Numbered from the stretch's first letter, positions 21,304 to 31,800 are shown. The stretch: 64,000 nt of DNA from Rossellomorea aquimaris (GCF_035590735.1 NZ_CP141595.1:1893001-1957000), one strand, 5' to 3'. A program made the numbers and translations. The notes: a model not told the origin generated them from the sequence alone.

Positions 21304-21581
21304 AAAAACCTCATGAGAGAAAAGAAGCGATTGCTTTAGGCTACAATCAAAGTAGTGAATCGGCTCCAAAGGTCCTTGCGAAAGGGAAGGGAATCATTGC
21401 TGAAAATATTTTGGCTCAAGCAAAAGACCATCAAATACCGGTACAAGAAGACAAGAGCTTACTTTCTCTTCTTGGGAACCTGGATGTAGGAGAATCAATA
21501 CCTGAAGAATTATATGGCGCCGTAGCGGAGGTGTTTGCTTTCATCTATCGATTAGATCGGGATATTGCGGGGAAGGGATGA
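21300..21581 (+). CDS. ylqH: YlqH, stand-alone FlhB C-terminal (FlhB-CC-like) domain protein
   Basis: A 93-residue protein resembling only the part of FlhB that follows its NPTH self-cleavage site. AIALGYNQSSESAPKVLAKGKG matches AIALKYDENKMDAPYVVAKGVD of the full FlhB in this window, and IPEELYGAVAEVFAFIYRLD matches VPEEFFKAIAEILAYVYRI. NPTH itself is absent. Stand-alone FlhB-C paralogues (for example FlhX in Helicobacter) can take the place of the cleaved fragment. Whether this one acts in the flagellar gate is unknown. The ATGA overlap with ylqG implies coupled translation. Confidence 0.88.
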   Translation: MKKPHERKEAIALGYNQSSESAPKVLAKGKGIIAENILAQAKDHQIPVQEDKSLLSLLGNLDVGESIPEELYGAVAEVFAFIYRLDRDIAGKG

Positions 21582-21841
21582 TTTCTTTGCCAATCTAATA
21601 TACTCCATGTCACAAAACGGCATGAGAACAAATTAGAATAGCAAATTATATTTTTTAAGAATAATAATTTCAAGGATAGTCCCTTCAAGAACAATGGAAC
21701 AAATGGAGTAATTCTACTATCTTAAGTTCAGAATTTTAAAATTAATATAATATTTTTAGCATAATGGTAGACAGATATACTGTCATTTTATACAATGAAA
21801 GCGCAGTCTATTTTTTGAAGAGTTTGATAGGAGGATGGAAA
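21582..21841 (+). other. AT-rich intergenic region upstream of sucC
   Basis: There is no gene here. It contains a 12-base AT palindrome (21732-21743), a possible -10 TATAAT (21746-21751) without a good -35, and an inverted repeat GACAG-atata-CTGTC (21770-21784) that could be an operator. The ribosome binding site aggagg ends about 8 bases before sucC. No recognised catabolite-response element is visible. Confidence 0.5.
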
Positions 21842-23002
21842 ATGAATATCCATGAATATCAAGGTAAAGAAATCCTCAGAAATTACGGGGTATCCGTACC
21901 AAATGGTAAAGTGGCTTTTACAGCTGAAGAGGCAGTAGAAGCGGCGAAGACATTAGATTCCAGCGTGTATGTAGTGAAAGCCCAAATCCATGCAGGTGGT
22001 CGAGGTAAAGCTGGCGGAGTGAAAATCGCTAAAAGCCTGGACGAAGTGCGTACATATGCAGATGAGTTAATCGGTAAAACTTTAGTAACTCACCAAACAG
22101 GTCCTGAAGGTAAGGAAGTAAAGCGCTTACTTATTGAAGAAGGCTGTGATATTAAGAAAGAATATTACGTAGGTCTGGTACTCGACCGCGCGACTTCCCA
22201 AGTTGTCCTGATGGCTTCTGAAGAAGGCGGAACAGAAATCGAAGAAGTAGCAGAAGAAACACCGGAAAAGATCTTTAAAGAGTATATTGATCCAGTTGTT
22301 GGATTAACAGGTTTCCAAGCGAGACGTATTGCATTCAATATCAATATTCCTCAAAAACTTGTTGGAAAAGCAGCTAAGTTCATGATGGGTCTTTACAACG
22401 TGTACGTCCAAAAGGATGCTTCTATTGTCGAAATCAATCCTTTAGTTGTAACAGGTGATGGAGACGTAATGGCATTGGATGCGAAGTTCAACTTCGATTC
22501 AAATGCATTATACCGTCAAAAAGATGTGATTGAATTACGAGATCTTGAAGAAGAAGATGCAAAAGAAATCGAAGCTTCTAAATATGACCTAAGCTATATT
22601 TCCCTGGATGGAAATATCGGTTGCATGGTGAACGGAGCCGGTCTTGCCATGGCAACGATGGACATCGTAAAGCATTACGGCGGAGATCCCGCTAACTTCC
22701 TTGATGTTGGGGGCGGTGCGACAGCGGAAAAGGTAACAGAAGCTTTTAAAATCATTCTTTCTGATGAAAACGTTAAAGGTATTTTCGTCAATATCTTCGG
22801 TGGAATCATGAAATGTGATGTTATTGCAACAGGTGTTGTAGAAGCAGCTAAGCAAATCGGACTTCAAGTTCCACTTGTGGTTCGTCTTGAAGGTACAAAT
22901 GTTGACTTAGGGAAAGAAATCCTTAATAAATCAGGATTGAATATCATTGCAGCTGAATCTATGGCGGACGGCGCACAAAAAATCGTTGAGCAAGTAGGCT
23001 GA
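21842..23002 (+). CDS. sucC: Succinyl-CoA synthetase, beta subunit
   Basis: Beta chain of the TCA-cycle enzyme that makes succinate and ATP/GTP from succinyl-CoA. The ATP-grasp N-terminal half includes [16 protein letters not shown] (about 46-61), and the C-terminal ligase domain includes [18 protein letters not shown] and [16 protein letters not shown] at 21842 behind aggagg gives [12 protein letters not shown], the family N-terminus. An upstream in-frame ATG at 21764 is rejected. There are 386 residues. It is followed by sucD after 16 bases. Confidence 0.98.
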   Translation: MNIHEYQGKEILRNYGVSVPNGKVAFTAEEAVEAAKTLDSSVYVVKAQIHAGGRGKAGGVKIAKSLDEVRTYADELIGKTLVTHQTGPEGKEVKRLLIEEGCDIKKEYYVGLVLDRATSQVVLMASEEGGTEIEEVAEETPEKIFKEYIDPVVGLTGFQARRIAFNINIPQKLVGKAAKFMMGLYNVYVQKDASIVEINPLVVTGDGDVMALDAKFNFDSNALYRQKDVIELRDLEEEDAKEIEASKYDLSYISLDGNIGCMVNGAGLAMATMDIVKHYGGDPANFLDVGGGATAEKVTEAFKIILSDENVKGIFVNIFGGIMKCDVIATGVVEAAKQIGLQVPLVVRLEGTNVDLGKEILNKSGLNIIAAESMADGAQKIVEQVG

Positions 23003-23018
23003 GAAAGGCGGGGGACTA

Positions 23019-23921
23019 ATGAGCGTATTTATTAATAAAGATACCAAGGTTGTTGTACAAGGGATTACAGGATCAACAGCTCTTTTCCATACGAAGCAAA
23101 TGCTTGAATACGGTACACAAATCGTGGCAGGTGTAACACCTGGAAAAGGCGGAACTGAGGTTGAAGGCGTACCTGTTTTCAATACAGTTGAAGAAGCAAA
23201 GAAAGCAACTGGCGTAAATGCATCCGTCATTTATGTTCCTGCTCCGTTTGCAGCAGATGCAATCATGGAAGCAGTAGATGCAGAGCTTGATTTGGCAATC
23301 TGTATTACTGAACATATCCCGGTATTGGATATGGTGAAGGTTAAGCGTTATATGGAAGGCAAGAAAACACGCCTTGTAGGACCGAACTGCCCAGGAGTCA
23401 TCACTCCTGAAGAGTGTAAAATCGGGATCATGCCTGGTTACATCCATACGAAGGGTCATGTAGGAGTTGTTTCACGCTCTGGTACACTTACGTATGAAGC
23501 AGTTCACCAACTTTCACAAGCGGGAATCGGTCAGTCTACGGCAGTCGGTATCGGTGGAGATCCTGTGAACGGAACAGACTTTATCGATGTATTGAAAGCG
23601 TTCAATGAAGATGAAGATACGTATGCCGTCATCATGATTGGTGAAATCGGAGGTACTGCGGAAGAAGAAGCAGCCGAATGGGTTAAAGCCAACATGACTA
23701 AGCCTGTAGTAGGATTCATTGGAGGACGTACAGCACCTCCAGGAAAACGTATGGGCCATGCAGGTGCGATCATTTCAGGCGGTAAAGGAACAGCTGATGA
23801 GAAGATTCGCGTTATGAATGAATGCGGAATTCAAGTTGCTCCAACACCTTCAGATATGGGAGAAACATTAATAAAGGTTCTTAAAGAAGAAGGAATCTTA
23901 GATAAATGTAAAACTCATTAA
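23019..23921 (+). CDS. sucD: Succinyl-CoA synthetase, alpha subunit
   Basis: Alpha chain that binds CoA and is transiently phosphorylated on a histidine. An N-terminal CoA-binding Rossmann fold ([15 protein letters not shown]) is followed by GPNCPGVI and the phospho-histidine segment [17 protein letters not shown] (His247). Its 300 residues are typical. With sucC it forms a two-gene operon that ends in a clear hairpin terminator. Confidence 0.98.
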   Translation: MSVFINKDTKVVVQGITGSTALFHTKQMLEYGTQIVAGVTPGKGGTEVEGVPVFNTVEEAKKATGVNASVIYVPAPFAADAIMEAVDAELDLAICITEHIPVLDMVKVKRYMEGKKTRLVGPNCPGVITPEECKIGIMPGYIHTKGHVGVVSRSGTLTYEAVHQLSQAGIGQSTAVGIGGDPVNGTDFIDVLKAFNEDEDTYAVIMIGEIGGTAEEEAAEWVKANMTKPVVGFIGGRTAPPGKRMGHAGAIISGGKGTADEKIRVMNECGIQVAPTPSDMGETLIKVLKEEGILDKCKTH

Positions 23922-23928
23922 TCATGTA

Positions 23929-23967
23929 TTGAGACTGATGGCATTCAAGCTATCAGTCTCAGTTTTA
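23929..23967 (+). terminator. Terminator after sucCD
   Basis: The stem gagactgat (23931-23939) with atcagtctc (23952-23960), extended by an inner G-C pair, is followed by agtttta. Confidence 0.83.
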
Positions 23968-24001
23968 TATTCTCTATTAACCAAAATTCAGGAGGTTATA
24001 A

Positions 24002-24877
24002 ATGAAAGATCGTCGTCATATTCTATTTCATATTCATCATTGTCGGGGAATTGGATTAAAAGGAACAAAAAAAATACTAGAATCGCTCCAGCAATTACAC
24101 TCTATCTTTGATTTATCCCCTTCTACGCTTCAACAAATAACCCTTTCCACCTCAGTCAATTCAGAACTCTTCTATAGAGATCTCCATTCATTTAATTCAG
24201 ACCGATACAAAAAGCTTTATTCAGAAAATGATATAGACTGGATCACGATTATGGACGAAGATTACCCTGCTCTACTGAGAAACGTATATGATCCCCCCTT
24301 TCTTCTCTTTTTAAAAGGAAACAGGAATCTCCTTCATGGGTCAAAGAAATTGGCCATTATTGGTTCGAGAAATGCCACCTCTTATACTGATGTAATTCTT
24401 CGCGATATGATTCCACAGCTGGTGAAGAAAGAGGTAGTCATTGTAAGTGGACTAGCGCAAGGTGCAGATACGGTGGCTCATAACGAAACGATTCAATCAG
24501 GTGGACAAACGATAGGTGTCCTTGGTGGAGGTTTCAACCACATTTATCCGAAGCAAAATGAAGGATTAGCCCATCATATGATGAAGCATCAGCTTCTCCT
24601 CTCTGAATATCCCCCTTATATTAAACCCGAAAAATGGCAATTTCCTTTTAGAAATAGGATCATCAGCGGTCTATCAGATGCAGTGCTTGTTACGGAGGCA
24701 AGAAAAAAGAGCGGGACGTTCATCACGGCTGATTATGCATTAAATGAAGGAAGAGAAGTATTATGTATACCAGGATCCATATATGAGCCTTTAGCAGAAG
24801 GCACCAACAGTCTAATCCAGGAAGGTGCACGAATGGTCTTATCAATAGAAGATATTTTTTCAGAACTGGGAGTATAA
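24002..24877 (+). CDS. dprA: DNA processing protein DprA (Smf)
   Basis: Loads RecA on incoming single-stranded DNA during natural transformation. The Rossmann-like core has AIIGSRNATSYTD, VVIVSGLAQGADTVAHN, GVLGGGFNHIYP and TEARKKSGTFITADYALNEGREVLCIPG. An N-terminal helical segment (about 1-80) replaces the SAM-like region. There is no C-terminal winged helix, as in B. subtilis. There are 291 residues. ATG follows aggaggtt. This shows that competence machinery is at least partly encoded, not that the strain is competent. Confidence 0.95.
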   Translation: MKDRRHILFHIHHCRGIGLKGTKKILESLQQLHSIFDLSPSTLQQITLSTSVNSELFYRDLHSFNSDRYKKLYSENDIDWITIMDEDYPALLRNVYDPPFLLFLKGNRNLLHGSKKLAIIGSRNATSYTDVILRDMIPQLVKKEVVIVSGLAQGADTVAHNETIQSGGQTIGVLGGGFNHIYPKQNEGLAHHMMKHQLLLSEYPPYIKPEKWQFPFRNRIISGLSDAVLVTEARKKSGTFITADYALNEGREVLCIPGSIYEPLAEGTNSLIQEGARMVLSIEDIFSELGV

Positions 24878-25177
24878 ATTAGGGAAATATGATATAGAAT
24901 CTTTTAATACAGTAGGGTTTTTGCCATGGATAACTGAATAATTACAAGTTATTTATACAAAATGGTTGCAATTATTGTGAAACTGTTATACATTTTGCAA
25001 CAGGTATCTAAAACTATATATAAGAGAAATAAATCGTTAAAAGTAGTGATTATCTACACTGATATCAATTCTATACCTATGTGAATGAAAGTGTAAACGT
25101 TTCCGTTTCACTCGGATCATAAACATTCCAAGGTGCTATAAACAGTGATTATTTCCCTCTTTAAGGAGGCTTATCGG
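24878..25177 (+). promoter_or_regulatory. topA upstream region with possible promoter and cre-like hairpin
   Basis: This 300-base AT-rich stretch has no gene. TTGCAA (24995-25000), 16 bases and TATATA (25017-25022) form a plausible promoter. At 25092-25105 TGTAAACGTTTCCG fits 9 of the 11 specified positions of the CcpA cre consensus and lies within an imperfect hairpin (agtgtaaacg pairing with cgtttcact). The ttaaggagg ribosome binding site lies directly before topA. None of this has been tested. Confidence 0.45.
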
Positions 25178-27253
25178 ATGGCAGATTATTTAGTAATAGT
25201 AGAGTCGCCGGCAAAGGCGAAAACAATTGAGCGTTATTTAGGAAAAAAATATAAGGTCAGGGCTTCAATGGGCCACATCAGAGACTTACCGAAGAGTCAA
25301 ATGGGCGTAGATGTAGAAAACGAATTTGAACCTAAGTATATAACGATACGTGGTAAAGGCCCTGTATTAAAAGAATTGAAAACAGCAGCAAAAAAAGTCA
25401 AAAAAATCTTCCTCGCGGCTGACCCCGACAGAGAAGGAGAAGCAATTGCCTGGCATTTGGCTCACAGCCTTGACATGGATTCCACTTCCGACTGTCGTGT
25501 GGTATTTAATGAGATCACGAAGGATGCGATTAAAGAGTCTTTTAAGCATCCACGCGCGATCAATATGGATTTAGTCGATGCTCAGCAAGCACGCAGGATT
25601 TTAGATCGGTTAGTGGGTTACAACATCAGCCCGCTCCTTTGGAAGAAAGTTAAAAAAGGTCTGAGTGCAGGGAGAGTGCAATCCGTCGCACTAAGATTAA
25701 TTATTGACCGGGAAAATGAAATCAAAAGCTTTACTCCAGAAGAGTACTGGTCAATAGAAGCGGAATTCACAAAAGGGAACGATACATTTCAGGCATCGTT
25801 TTACGGAATGGACGGTAAGAAGGTTGAATTGAAGACCGAAGAAGATGTGAAAGAAGTGCTTGGGAAAGTAAAAGGGAAGTCCTTTGAAATTAACAAAGTA
25901 ACAAAAAAGGAAAGAAAACGGAATCCTGCTCCGCCATTTACAACTTCTTCACTACAGCAGGAAGCAGCGAGAAAATTAAACTTCCGTGCAAAGAAAACCA
26001 TGATGCTTGCCCAACAATTATATGAAGGAATTGAGATGGGGAAAGAAGGCACGGTTGGTTTTATTACTTATATGAGAACAGACTCGACTCGTATTTCTGA
26101 AGTGGCTCAAAAAGAAGCGAACGAATACATCGTTAATAAATATGGGAATGACTTCGTTAAGCAGTCTGAGCGTAAAGAGAAAAAACAACAAAAATCTCAG
26201 GATGCCCACGAAGCCGTCCGTCCAACCAGTACATTAAGGGATCCGGCTTCAGTGAAAGAGTATCTTTCAAGAGATCAATATAGACTTTATAAATTGATTT
26301 GGGAACGATTTGTCGCAAGTGAAATGTCCCCGGCAATTATGGATACGATGAGTGTGGATATTGTAAATGGTTCAGTCATGTTTAGAGCAACCGGCTCTAA
26401 AGTGAAGTTTCCAGGCTTTATGAAAGTCTATGTTGAAGGATCTGATGATCAGAAAGAAGAAAAAGACAATCTTCTTCCAGCCTTGGAAGAAAACGATAAA
26501 GTGAAAAGTGAAAGCATTGACCCAAATCAGCATTTCACTCAACCACCACCAAGGTATACAGAAGCGAGGCTCGTCAAGACGCTGGAAGAACTGGGTATTG
26601 GCCGGCCTTCCACATATGCTCCGACTCTTGACACGATTCAACGAAGAGGCTATGTAACATTGGATAATAAGCGTTTCATTCCGACTGAACTGGGGGAAAT
26701 CGTTTTAGAATTGGTGAGAGAGTTCTTTCCTGATATCATTGACGTCGAGTTTACGGCAAACATGGAGCGCAGCCTGGATGATATTGAAGACGGCAATGTG
26801 AAGTGGGAAAGAATCATCGATCGCTTTTATCAGGATTTTGAAAAACATTTAGAAAAAGCGGAAAATGAGATGGAAAAAATCGAAATCCGCGATGAACCTG
26901 CCGGTGAAGATTGTGAAGAATGCGGACATCCAATGGTATTTAAAATGGGCAGATATGGAAAGTTCATGGCCTGCAGTAATTTTCCTGATTGCAGAAATAC
27001 TAAGCCAATCGTCAAGGAAATCGGTGTCAAGTGTCCAAAATGTGATAAAGGCAATATCATCGAACGAAAAAGCAAGAAAAAGCGTATTTTCTACGGTTGT
27101 GACCAATATCCTGAATGTGACTTCTTATCATGGGATAAGCCGATCGAACGGAAATGTCCGAAGTGTTCAGAATTGCTTGTAGAGAAAAAGCTTAAAAAGG
27201 GTAATCAAATTCAATGTACGAATTGTGATTATAAAGAAGAAACTCAGAAGTAG
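25178..27253 (+). CDS. topA: DNA topoisomerase I
   Basis: Type IA topoisomerase that relaxes negative supercoils behind RNA polymerase. The TOPRIM N-terminus is [22 protein letters not shown] with [15 protein letters not shown]. The active-site Tyr298 is in [12 protein letters not shown]. Three C-terminal zinc ribbons are visible, each with paired cysteines ([24 protein letters not shown]). ATG at 25178 gives 691 residues, as in B. subtilis. The in-frame start at 25145 lies ahead of the ribosome binding site and is rejected. Confidence 0.98.
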   Translation: MADYLVIVESPAKAKTIERYLGKKYKVRASMGHIRDLPKSQMGVDVENEFEPKYITIRGKGPVLKELKTAAKKVKKIFLAADPDREGEAIAWHLAHSLDMDSTSDCRVVFNEITKDAIKESFKHPRAINMDLVDAQQARRILDRLVGYNISPLLWKKVKKGLSAGRVQSVALRLIIDRENEIKSFTPEEYWSIEAEFTKGNDTFQASFYGMDGKKVELKTEEDVKEVLGKVKGKSFEINKVTKKERKRNPAPPFTTSSLQQEAARKLNFRAKKTMMLAQQLYEGIEMGKEGTVGFITYMRTDSTRISEVAQKEANEYIVNKYGNDFVKQSERKEKKQQKSQDAHEAVRPTSTLRDPASVKEYLSRDQYRLYKLIWERFVASEMSPAIMDTMSVDIVNGSVMFRATGSKVKFPGFMKVYVEGSDDQKEEKDNLLPALEENDKVKSESIDPNQHFTQPPPRYTEARLVKTLEELGIGRPSTYAPTLDTIQRRGYVTLDNKRFIPTELGEIVLELVREFFPDIIDVEFTANMERSLDDIEDGNVKWERIIDRFYQDFEKHLEKAENEMEKIEIRDEPAGEDCEECGHPMVFKMGRYGKFMACSNFPDCRNTKPIVKEIGVKCPKCDKGNIIERKSKKKRIFYGCDQYPECDFLSWDKPIERKCPKCSELLVEKKLKKGNQIQCTNCDYKEETQK

Positions 27254-27322
27254 TGTGAGTTTTCTGTTCATCTGAACTATAAAAAAGATTGATTGTTGAA
27301 CAATGAACTTATACAATGTAAC

Positions 27323-27376
27323 AAGGGACTGTCCCAACAGGTGATTTCTCTATTACCTGATGGGTCAGCCCTTTTC
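27323..27376 (+). terminator. Two-tier hairpin terminator between topA and trmFO
   Basis: Outer arms aagggactgtccc (27323-27335) and gggtcagcccttt (from 27362) pair imperfectly, an inner caggt/acctg helix closes the loop, and T follows. It resembles the hairpin at 14630-14685. A weaker 6-bp hairpin also overlaps the topA stop. Confidence 0.75.
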
Positions 27377-27391
27377 TGTTTGCATTTAGTC

Positions 27392-27427
27392 AAAAAGACA
27401 AATTCTCAATATGCTTTTGTCTTTTTT
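27392..27427 (+). terminator. Second hairpin upstream of trmFO
   Basis: aaaaagacaaa (27392-27402) and tttgtcttttt (27416-27426) pair perfectly over 11 bp and end in T, so this can work as a terminator, in tandem with the previous one. On the opposite strand it is also followed by T-rich sequence. Confidence 0.65.
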
Positions 27428-27496
27428 ATCATTGTGCATTGGTGTACAATACAATTTGGTTAAGTTGAAGGATTGATTTACAGGAGGTTTATATAG

Positions 27497-28795
27497 ATGC
27501 CAGTAAATGTTATTGGAGCAGGGTTAGCGGGAAGTGAAGCAGCTTGGCAGATTGCTAAGAGGGGAATAAAGGTTAACCTTTTTGAAATGAGACCGGTACG
27601 TCAAACACCTGCCCATCATACAGATAAATTTGCAGAGCTTGTGTGCAGCAACTCGCTTAGAGCGAATACATTAACCAATGCTGTTGGTGTATTAAAAGAG
27701 GAGATGCGGCATTTAGATTCTGTCATCATGTCAGCAGCCGATGCCTGTTCCGTTCCTGCAGGAGGAGCATTGGCCGTGGATCGACACGAATTTTCAGCCC
27801 AGGTCACTGATAAAGTGAAGAACCACCCCAATGTCACGGTATATAATGAAGAGGTCACGGATTTACCTGAAGGGATCACCATTATAGCAACGGGACCACT
27901 TACAAGTGAGAGTCTTTCTGAGAAAATCAGAAAAGTAACGGGAGAAGAACATTTATATTTCTACGACGCAGCTGCACCAATCATTGAGAAAGATTCCATA
28001 GATATGGACAAAGTGTATTTGAAATCCCGGTATGACAAAGGGGAAGCGGCATACTTAAATTGCCCGATGACAGAAACTGAGTTCAATCGTTTCTACGAAG
28101 CCCTTATTTCAGCTGAAACGGTGCCTTTAAAAGAATTTGAAAAAGAGATATTCTTTGAAGGATGCATGCCGATAGAAGTGATGGCATCCAGGGGGAAGAA
28201 AACCATGTTATTTGGTCCTTTAAAACCGGTGGGATTAGAAGAACCTAAAACAGGTAAACGACCATATGCTGTTGTTCAATTACGACAAGATGATGCAGCA
28301 GGCACACTTTACAATATTGTTGGCTTTCAAACACATTTAAAGTGGGGACCGCAAAAAGAAGTGCTTCAATTAATTCCGGGACTTGAGAATGCAGAAATTG
28401 TCCGTTTTGGGGTGATGCACAGAAATACCTTCATCAACTCTCCCAATGTTCTAAAAGATACCTATCAACTAAAAGATCATGAGAACCTGTTTTTTGCCGG
28501 GCAAATGACTGGAGTGGAAGGTTATGTGGAATCTGCTGCAAGCGGGCTGATCGCGGGAATCAATGCAGCGAAATTGGCTATAGGTGAATCACCTGTGGTA
28601 TTCCCTCATGAAACAGCGATTGGAAGTATGGCAAGATATATTACGACGGCCAACAAGACCAACTTCCAACCGATGAATGCTAATTTCGGTCTACTCCCTG
28701 ATTTGCCAAAAAAGGTCAAAGGCAAAAAAGAGCGTAATGAGCAACATGCCAATCGGGCCTTAGAAACAATTCAGAACTTTGTGAAAAAAGTGTAA
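27497..28795 (+). CDS. trmFO: Methylenetetrahydrofolate-tRNA-(uracil-5-)-methyltransferase TrmFO
   Basis: Folate- and FAD-dependent enzyme that makes ribothymidine at position 54 of tRNA. The FAD-binding [12 protein letters not shown] begins at residue 7. Cys50 ([10 protein letters not shown]) and Cys223 ([14 protein letters not shown]) correspond to the catalytic Cys53 and Cys226 of B. subtilis, with the same spacing. The C-terminal [16 protein letters not shown] is conserved. It was formerly called gid. It has 432 residues and stands before xerC-hslVU-codY, as in B. subtilis. Confidence 0.97.
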   Translation: MPVNVIGAGLAGSEAAWQIAKRGIKVNLFEMRPVRQTPAHHTDKFAELVCSNSLRANTLTNAVGVLKEEMRHLDSVIMSAADACSVPAGGALAVDRHEFSAQVTDKVKNHPNVTVYNEEVTDLPEGITIIATGPLTSESLSEKIRKVTGEEHLYFYDAAAPIIEKDSIDMDKVYLKSRYDKGEAAYLNCPMTETEFNRFYEALISAETVPLKEFEKEIFFEGCMPIEVMASRGKKTMLFGPLKPVGLEEPKTGKRPYAVVQLRQDDAAGTLYNIVGFQTHLKWGPQKEVLQLIPGLENAEIVRFGVMHRNTFINSPNVLKDTYQLKDHENLFFAGQMTGVEGYVESAASGLIAGINAAKLAIGESPVVFPHETAIGSMARYITTANKTNFQPMNANFGLLPDLPKKVKGKKERNEQHANRALETIQNFVKKV

Positions 28796-28856
28796 AATTC
28801 ATTGCAAGGGCAGCTAGGGTGTGTTACTATTTAGTAGCCCTTGTGAGGTGTTAAAA

Positions 28857-29756
28857 ATGAAAAATCAATTATATGAACAATTACAATCCTTTACTGAATA
28901 TATACAAATAGAAAAGCATTATTCTGCTCACACTTTTGAACAATATCGTCATGATATTGAAGAGTTCTACGTATTTATGAAAGAACAAGGTTTAAGTTCA
29001 TTAAAAGATGTCGAGTATTCTGATGCAAGACTTTTTTTAACTAAGCTGCATGATCATGGTTTAATGAGATCTTCCATTTCAAGGAAGGTATCCAGTTTAA
29101 GAAGTTTTTACCGCTATTTAAATCGGGAAAAGCAGCTCAACGATAATCCATTTTCCTTTGTGAATCTTCCTAAAAAAGAACAGCGATTACCTAAATTTTT
29201 TTATGAGGAAGAAATACAAGCATTGTTAGAAGCGTGCGGAGGAGACAAGCCTTTAGACATTCGCAACCGTGCCATCTTTGAACTTCTTTATGCTACGGGT
29301 ATTCGCGTAAGTGAATGCACAAGCATTCAGTTGAAGGACGTAGATTTAGGGCTTTCTACAATCCTTGTTAAAGGTAAAGGGAACAAAGAGAGATATGTGC
29401 CATTTGGAAGCTTTGCCCACGATGCTATAGAACAATACATAACAGTGTCCCGCCCTAAGTTAATGAAGAATCAAACTCATACCCAATTGTTGGTCAATCA
29501 TCGTGGCGGAGCATTAACCCAGAGAGGGGTACGTCTTATCTTAAATAAGATTATCGAGAAGGCTTCCTTGACCGGAAAAATCCACCCCCATATGTTAAGG
29601 CATACGTTTGCCACGCATCTACTTAATAATGGTGCCGATTTAAGAACGGTTCAAGAACTTCTTGGTCACTCTCAGTTATCATCAACTCAAGTATATACTC
29701 ATGTATCGAAGGATCAGTTGAGAAAAACATATTTAGCACATCATCCCCGTGCTTAG
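28857..29756 (+). CDS. xerC: Tyrosine recombinase XerC (CodV)
   Basis: Resolves chromosome dimers at dif together with XerD. The N-terminal SAM-like core-binding domain (about 1-90) precedes a catalytic domain with Arg in ATGIRVSEC (near 149), [14 protein letters not shown] (near 243), GHSQLSSTQ and nucleophile Tyr near 279 in QVYTH. ATG at 28857 after gtgaggtg gives 299 residues. An upstream in-frame start at 28821 is rejected. This is the housekeeping enzyme, not a phage integrase: its neighbours match the B. subtilis codV-clpQ-clpY-codY operon. Confidence 0.95.
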   Translation: MKNQLYEQLQSFTEYIQIEKHYSAHTFEQYRHDIEEFYVFMKEQGLSSLKDVEYSDARLFLTKLHDHGLMRSSISRKVSSLRSFYRYLNREKQLNDNPFSFVNLPKKEQRLPKFFYEEEIQALLEACGGDKPLDIRNRAIFELLYATGIRVSECTSIQLKDVDLGLSTILVKGKGNKERYVPFGSFAHDAIEQYITVSRPKLMKNQTHTQLLVNHRGGALTQRGVRLILNKIIEKASLTGKIHPHMLRHTFATHLLNNGADLRTVQELLGHSQLSSTQVYTHVSKDQLRKTYLAHHPRA

Positions 29757-29775
29757 AAGAGTTGGAGGTCAGGAT

Positions 29776-30318
29776 ATGGAACAATTCCACGCAACCACTA
29801 TTTTTGCAGTGCAGCATAAAGGCAAATGTGCGATGTCCGGGGACGGACAGGTGACATTTGGCAATACAGTTGTGATGAAGCATACAGCAAAAAAAGTACG
29901 GAAGCTATTTAATGGCAAAGTATTAGCAGGTTTTGCAGGTTCAGTTGCCGATGCATTCACACTATCAGAAAAGTTTGAAGGGAAGCTTCAGGAATTTAAT
30001 GGAAATCTCCCGAGGGCAGCTGTTGAGTTAGCTAAAGAGTGGAGGAGCGACAAAGTGTTAAGAAAGCTTGAAGCAATGTTGATTGTAATGGATGAAAATC
30101 ACTTGCTGCTAATTTCAGGAACTGGTGAAGTCATTGAACCGGACGATGGGATTTTAGCCATTGGATCAGGTGGTAATTATGCATTATCTGCTGGAAGAGC
30201 TTTAAAACAATACGCAGGTGACCATTTATCTGCCAGGGAAATCGCTCAGTCTTCCTTACAAATCGCTGCTGATATATGTGTATATACGAATAACCAAATT
30301 ATTGTTGAAGAGCTATAA
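29776..30318 (+). CDS. hslV: ATP-dependent protease peptidase subunit HslV (ClpQ/CodW)
   Basis: Proteasome-like peptidase that forms rings capped by HslU. The 180 residues contain [45 protein letters not shown] and [16 protein letters not shown]. The N-terminus reads MEQFHATT. The pair of threonines (7 and 8) aligns with the catalytic Thr pair of E. coli HslV. B. subtilis CodW instead has Ser at position 2 and is described as an N-terminal serine protease. Here that place is Glu. ATG at 29776 behind ttggagg is well supported; the start at 29749 lies inside xerC. Confidence 0.96.
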   Translation: MEQFHATTIFAVQHKGKCAMSGDGQVTFGNTVVMKHTAKKVRKLFNGKVLAGFAGSVADAFTLSEKFEGKLQEFNGNLPRAAVELAKEWRSDKVLRKLEAMLIVMDENHLLLISGTGEVIEPDDGILAIGSGGNYALSAGRALKQYAGDHLSAREIAQSSLQIAADICVYTNNQIIVEEL

Positions 30319-30387
30319 ACATTAATCATCAGGCTGAAATTTTTATATTCTTTTACACTATAGGGAAAGTAAGGAGTGTGCCATTTG

Positions 30388-31800
30388 ATGAAGAATACTG
30401 ATCACTTAACTCCAAGACAAATTGTTGAACGTCTCGATCAATATATTGTAGGACAAAAAGATGCAAAGCGAGCGGTCGCTGTCGCATTGCGAAATCGATA
30501 TCGCCGTAGCCTTCTCTCTGATGTATTAAAGGATGAAGTGATTCCAAAGAACATATTAATGATGGGACCAACCGGTGTCGGGAAAACAGAGATTGCCAGA
30601 AGAATTGCGAAGCTTGTCAGGGCGCCTTTTGTAAAAGTAGAGGCTACTAAGTTTACAGAAGTAGGCTATGTTGGACGTGATGTGGAATCAATGGTGAGAG
30701 ATTTAGTCGAAACGTCTGTCCGTCTGGTGAAAGAGGAGAAAATGGTAGGGGTTCGTGAAAGAGCAGCTGAAAATGCTAACCGCCGCCTAGTGGAACTCGT
30801 TGTACCATCTAAGAAAAAGTCCACCTCTTACAAAAACCCATTTGAAATGATCTTTGGTGGTAATCAGACTCAGGGCACTTCGGAAGAAGAGGAAGAAAAG
30901 CAGGAAGAGATTTCCCTTCAAGAGCAAAGGCGCAGAGTGGAAACAAGACTTCAAAATGGTGAACTTGAAGAGGAGTTCATCACGATAGAAGTAGAAGAGC
31001 AGCAACCCTCCATGTTCGATATGCTTCAAGGCTCGGGTATGGAACAAATGGGCATGAATATGCAGGATGCTATGAGCAACTTTATGCCAAAGAAGAAGAA
31101 AAAACGTAAATTAAAGGTGAAAGAAGCAAGAGTCGTTCTTACAAATGAGGAAGCTCAAAAGCTTATTGATATGGATGAAGTAACCCAGGAGGCAATCGTG
31201 CGCGCAGAACAATCAGGAATCATCTTTATCGATGAGATTGATAAAATAGCAAGCAAGAGCTCTGGCCAATCTTCAGCCGATGTTTCGAGAGAAGGGGTTC
31301 AACGTGACATCCTTCCTATTGTAGAAGGATCTACGATAGTCACAAAGCATGGTTCGGTGAAAACAGATCACGTGCTTTTCATTGCCGCAGGTGCCTTTCA
31401 TATGAGTAAACCATCTGATCTTATTCCGGAATTACAAGGACGTTTTCCAATCAGAGTGGAACTTCAGAAGCTATCTACAGAAGACTTTGTGCGTATACTC
31501 ATTGAACCTGATAACGCAATCATTAAACAATATATTGCTTTAATGGAAACAGAAGGTATACAAATTGAATTTTCTGACGATGCTATTCGTAGACTTGCTG
31601 AAATTGCCTATGATGTAAACCAGAACACGGATAATATAGGAGCGAGAAGACTTCATACCATTATGGAAAAACTTCTCGAGGATCTTTCCTTTGAAGCTCC
31701 TGATATTACATTGGAAACGATTAATATCACACCTAAGTACGTGGATGATAAGTTAGGCGCCATAGCTAAGAATAAGGATCTGAGTCAGTTTATTCTATAA
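30388..31800 (+). CDS. hslU: ATPase HslU (ClpY/CodX) of the HslUV protease
   Basis: AAA+ unfoldase that feeds substrates to HslV. Walker [10 protein letters not shown] is near residue 60, and [16 protein letters not shown] follows. An inserted I domain (about 110-240) is rich in Glu and contains [17 protein letters not shown]. Walker B IIFIDEID is near 280, and [18 protein letters not shown] is the sensor-2 region. ATG at 30388 gives 470 residues. The C-terminal DLSQFIL tail, which inserts into HslV, is intact. codY follows after 96 bases. Confidence 0.97.
   Translation: MKNTDHLTPRQIVERLDQYIVGQKDAKRAVAVALRNRYRRSLLSDVLKDEVIPKNILMMGPTGVGKTEIARRIAKLVRAPFVKVEATKFTEVGYVGRDVESMVRDLVETSVRLVKEEKMVGVRERAAENANRRLVELVVPSKKKSTSYKNPFEMIFGGNQTQGTSEEEEEKQEEISLQEQRRRVETRLQNGELEEEFITIEVEEQQPSMFDMLQGSGMEQMGMNMQDAMSNFMPKKKKKRKLKVKEARVVLTNEEAQKLIDMDEVTQEAIVRAEQSGIIFIDEIDKIASKSSGQSSADVSREGVQRDILPIVEGSTIVTKHGSVKTDHVLFIAAGAFHMSKPSDLIPELQGRFPIRVELQKLSTEDFVRILIEPDNAIIKQYIALMETEGIQIEFSDDAIRRLAEIAYDVNQNTDNIGARRLHTIMEKLLEDLSFEAPDITLETINITPKYVDDKLGAIAKNKDLSQFIL

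Noticed and set aside
26865..27182. 105-residue + strand frame within topA
   Set aside because: It is an out-of-frame reading of the zinc-ribbon region of topA.
28857..29756. Phage or integron integrase instead of XerC
   Set aside because: The flanking trmFO, hslV, hslU and codY genes match the B. subtilis codV operon and there is no phage context or attachment-site duplication.
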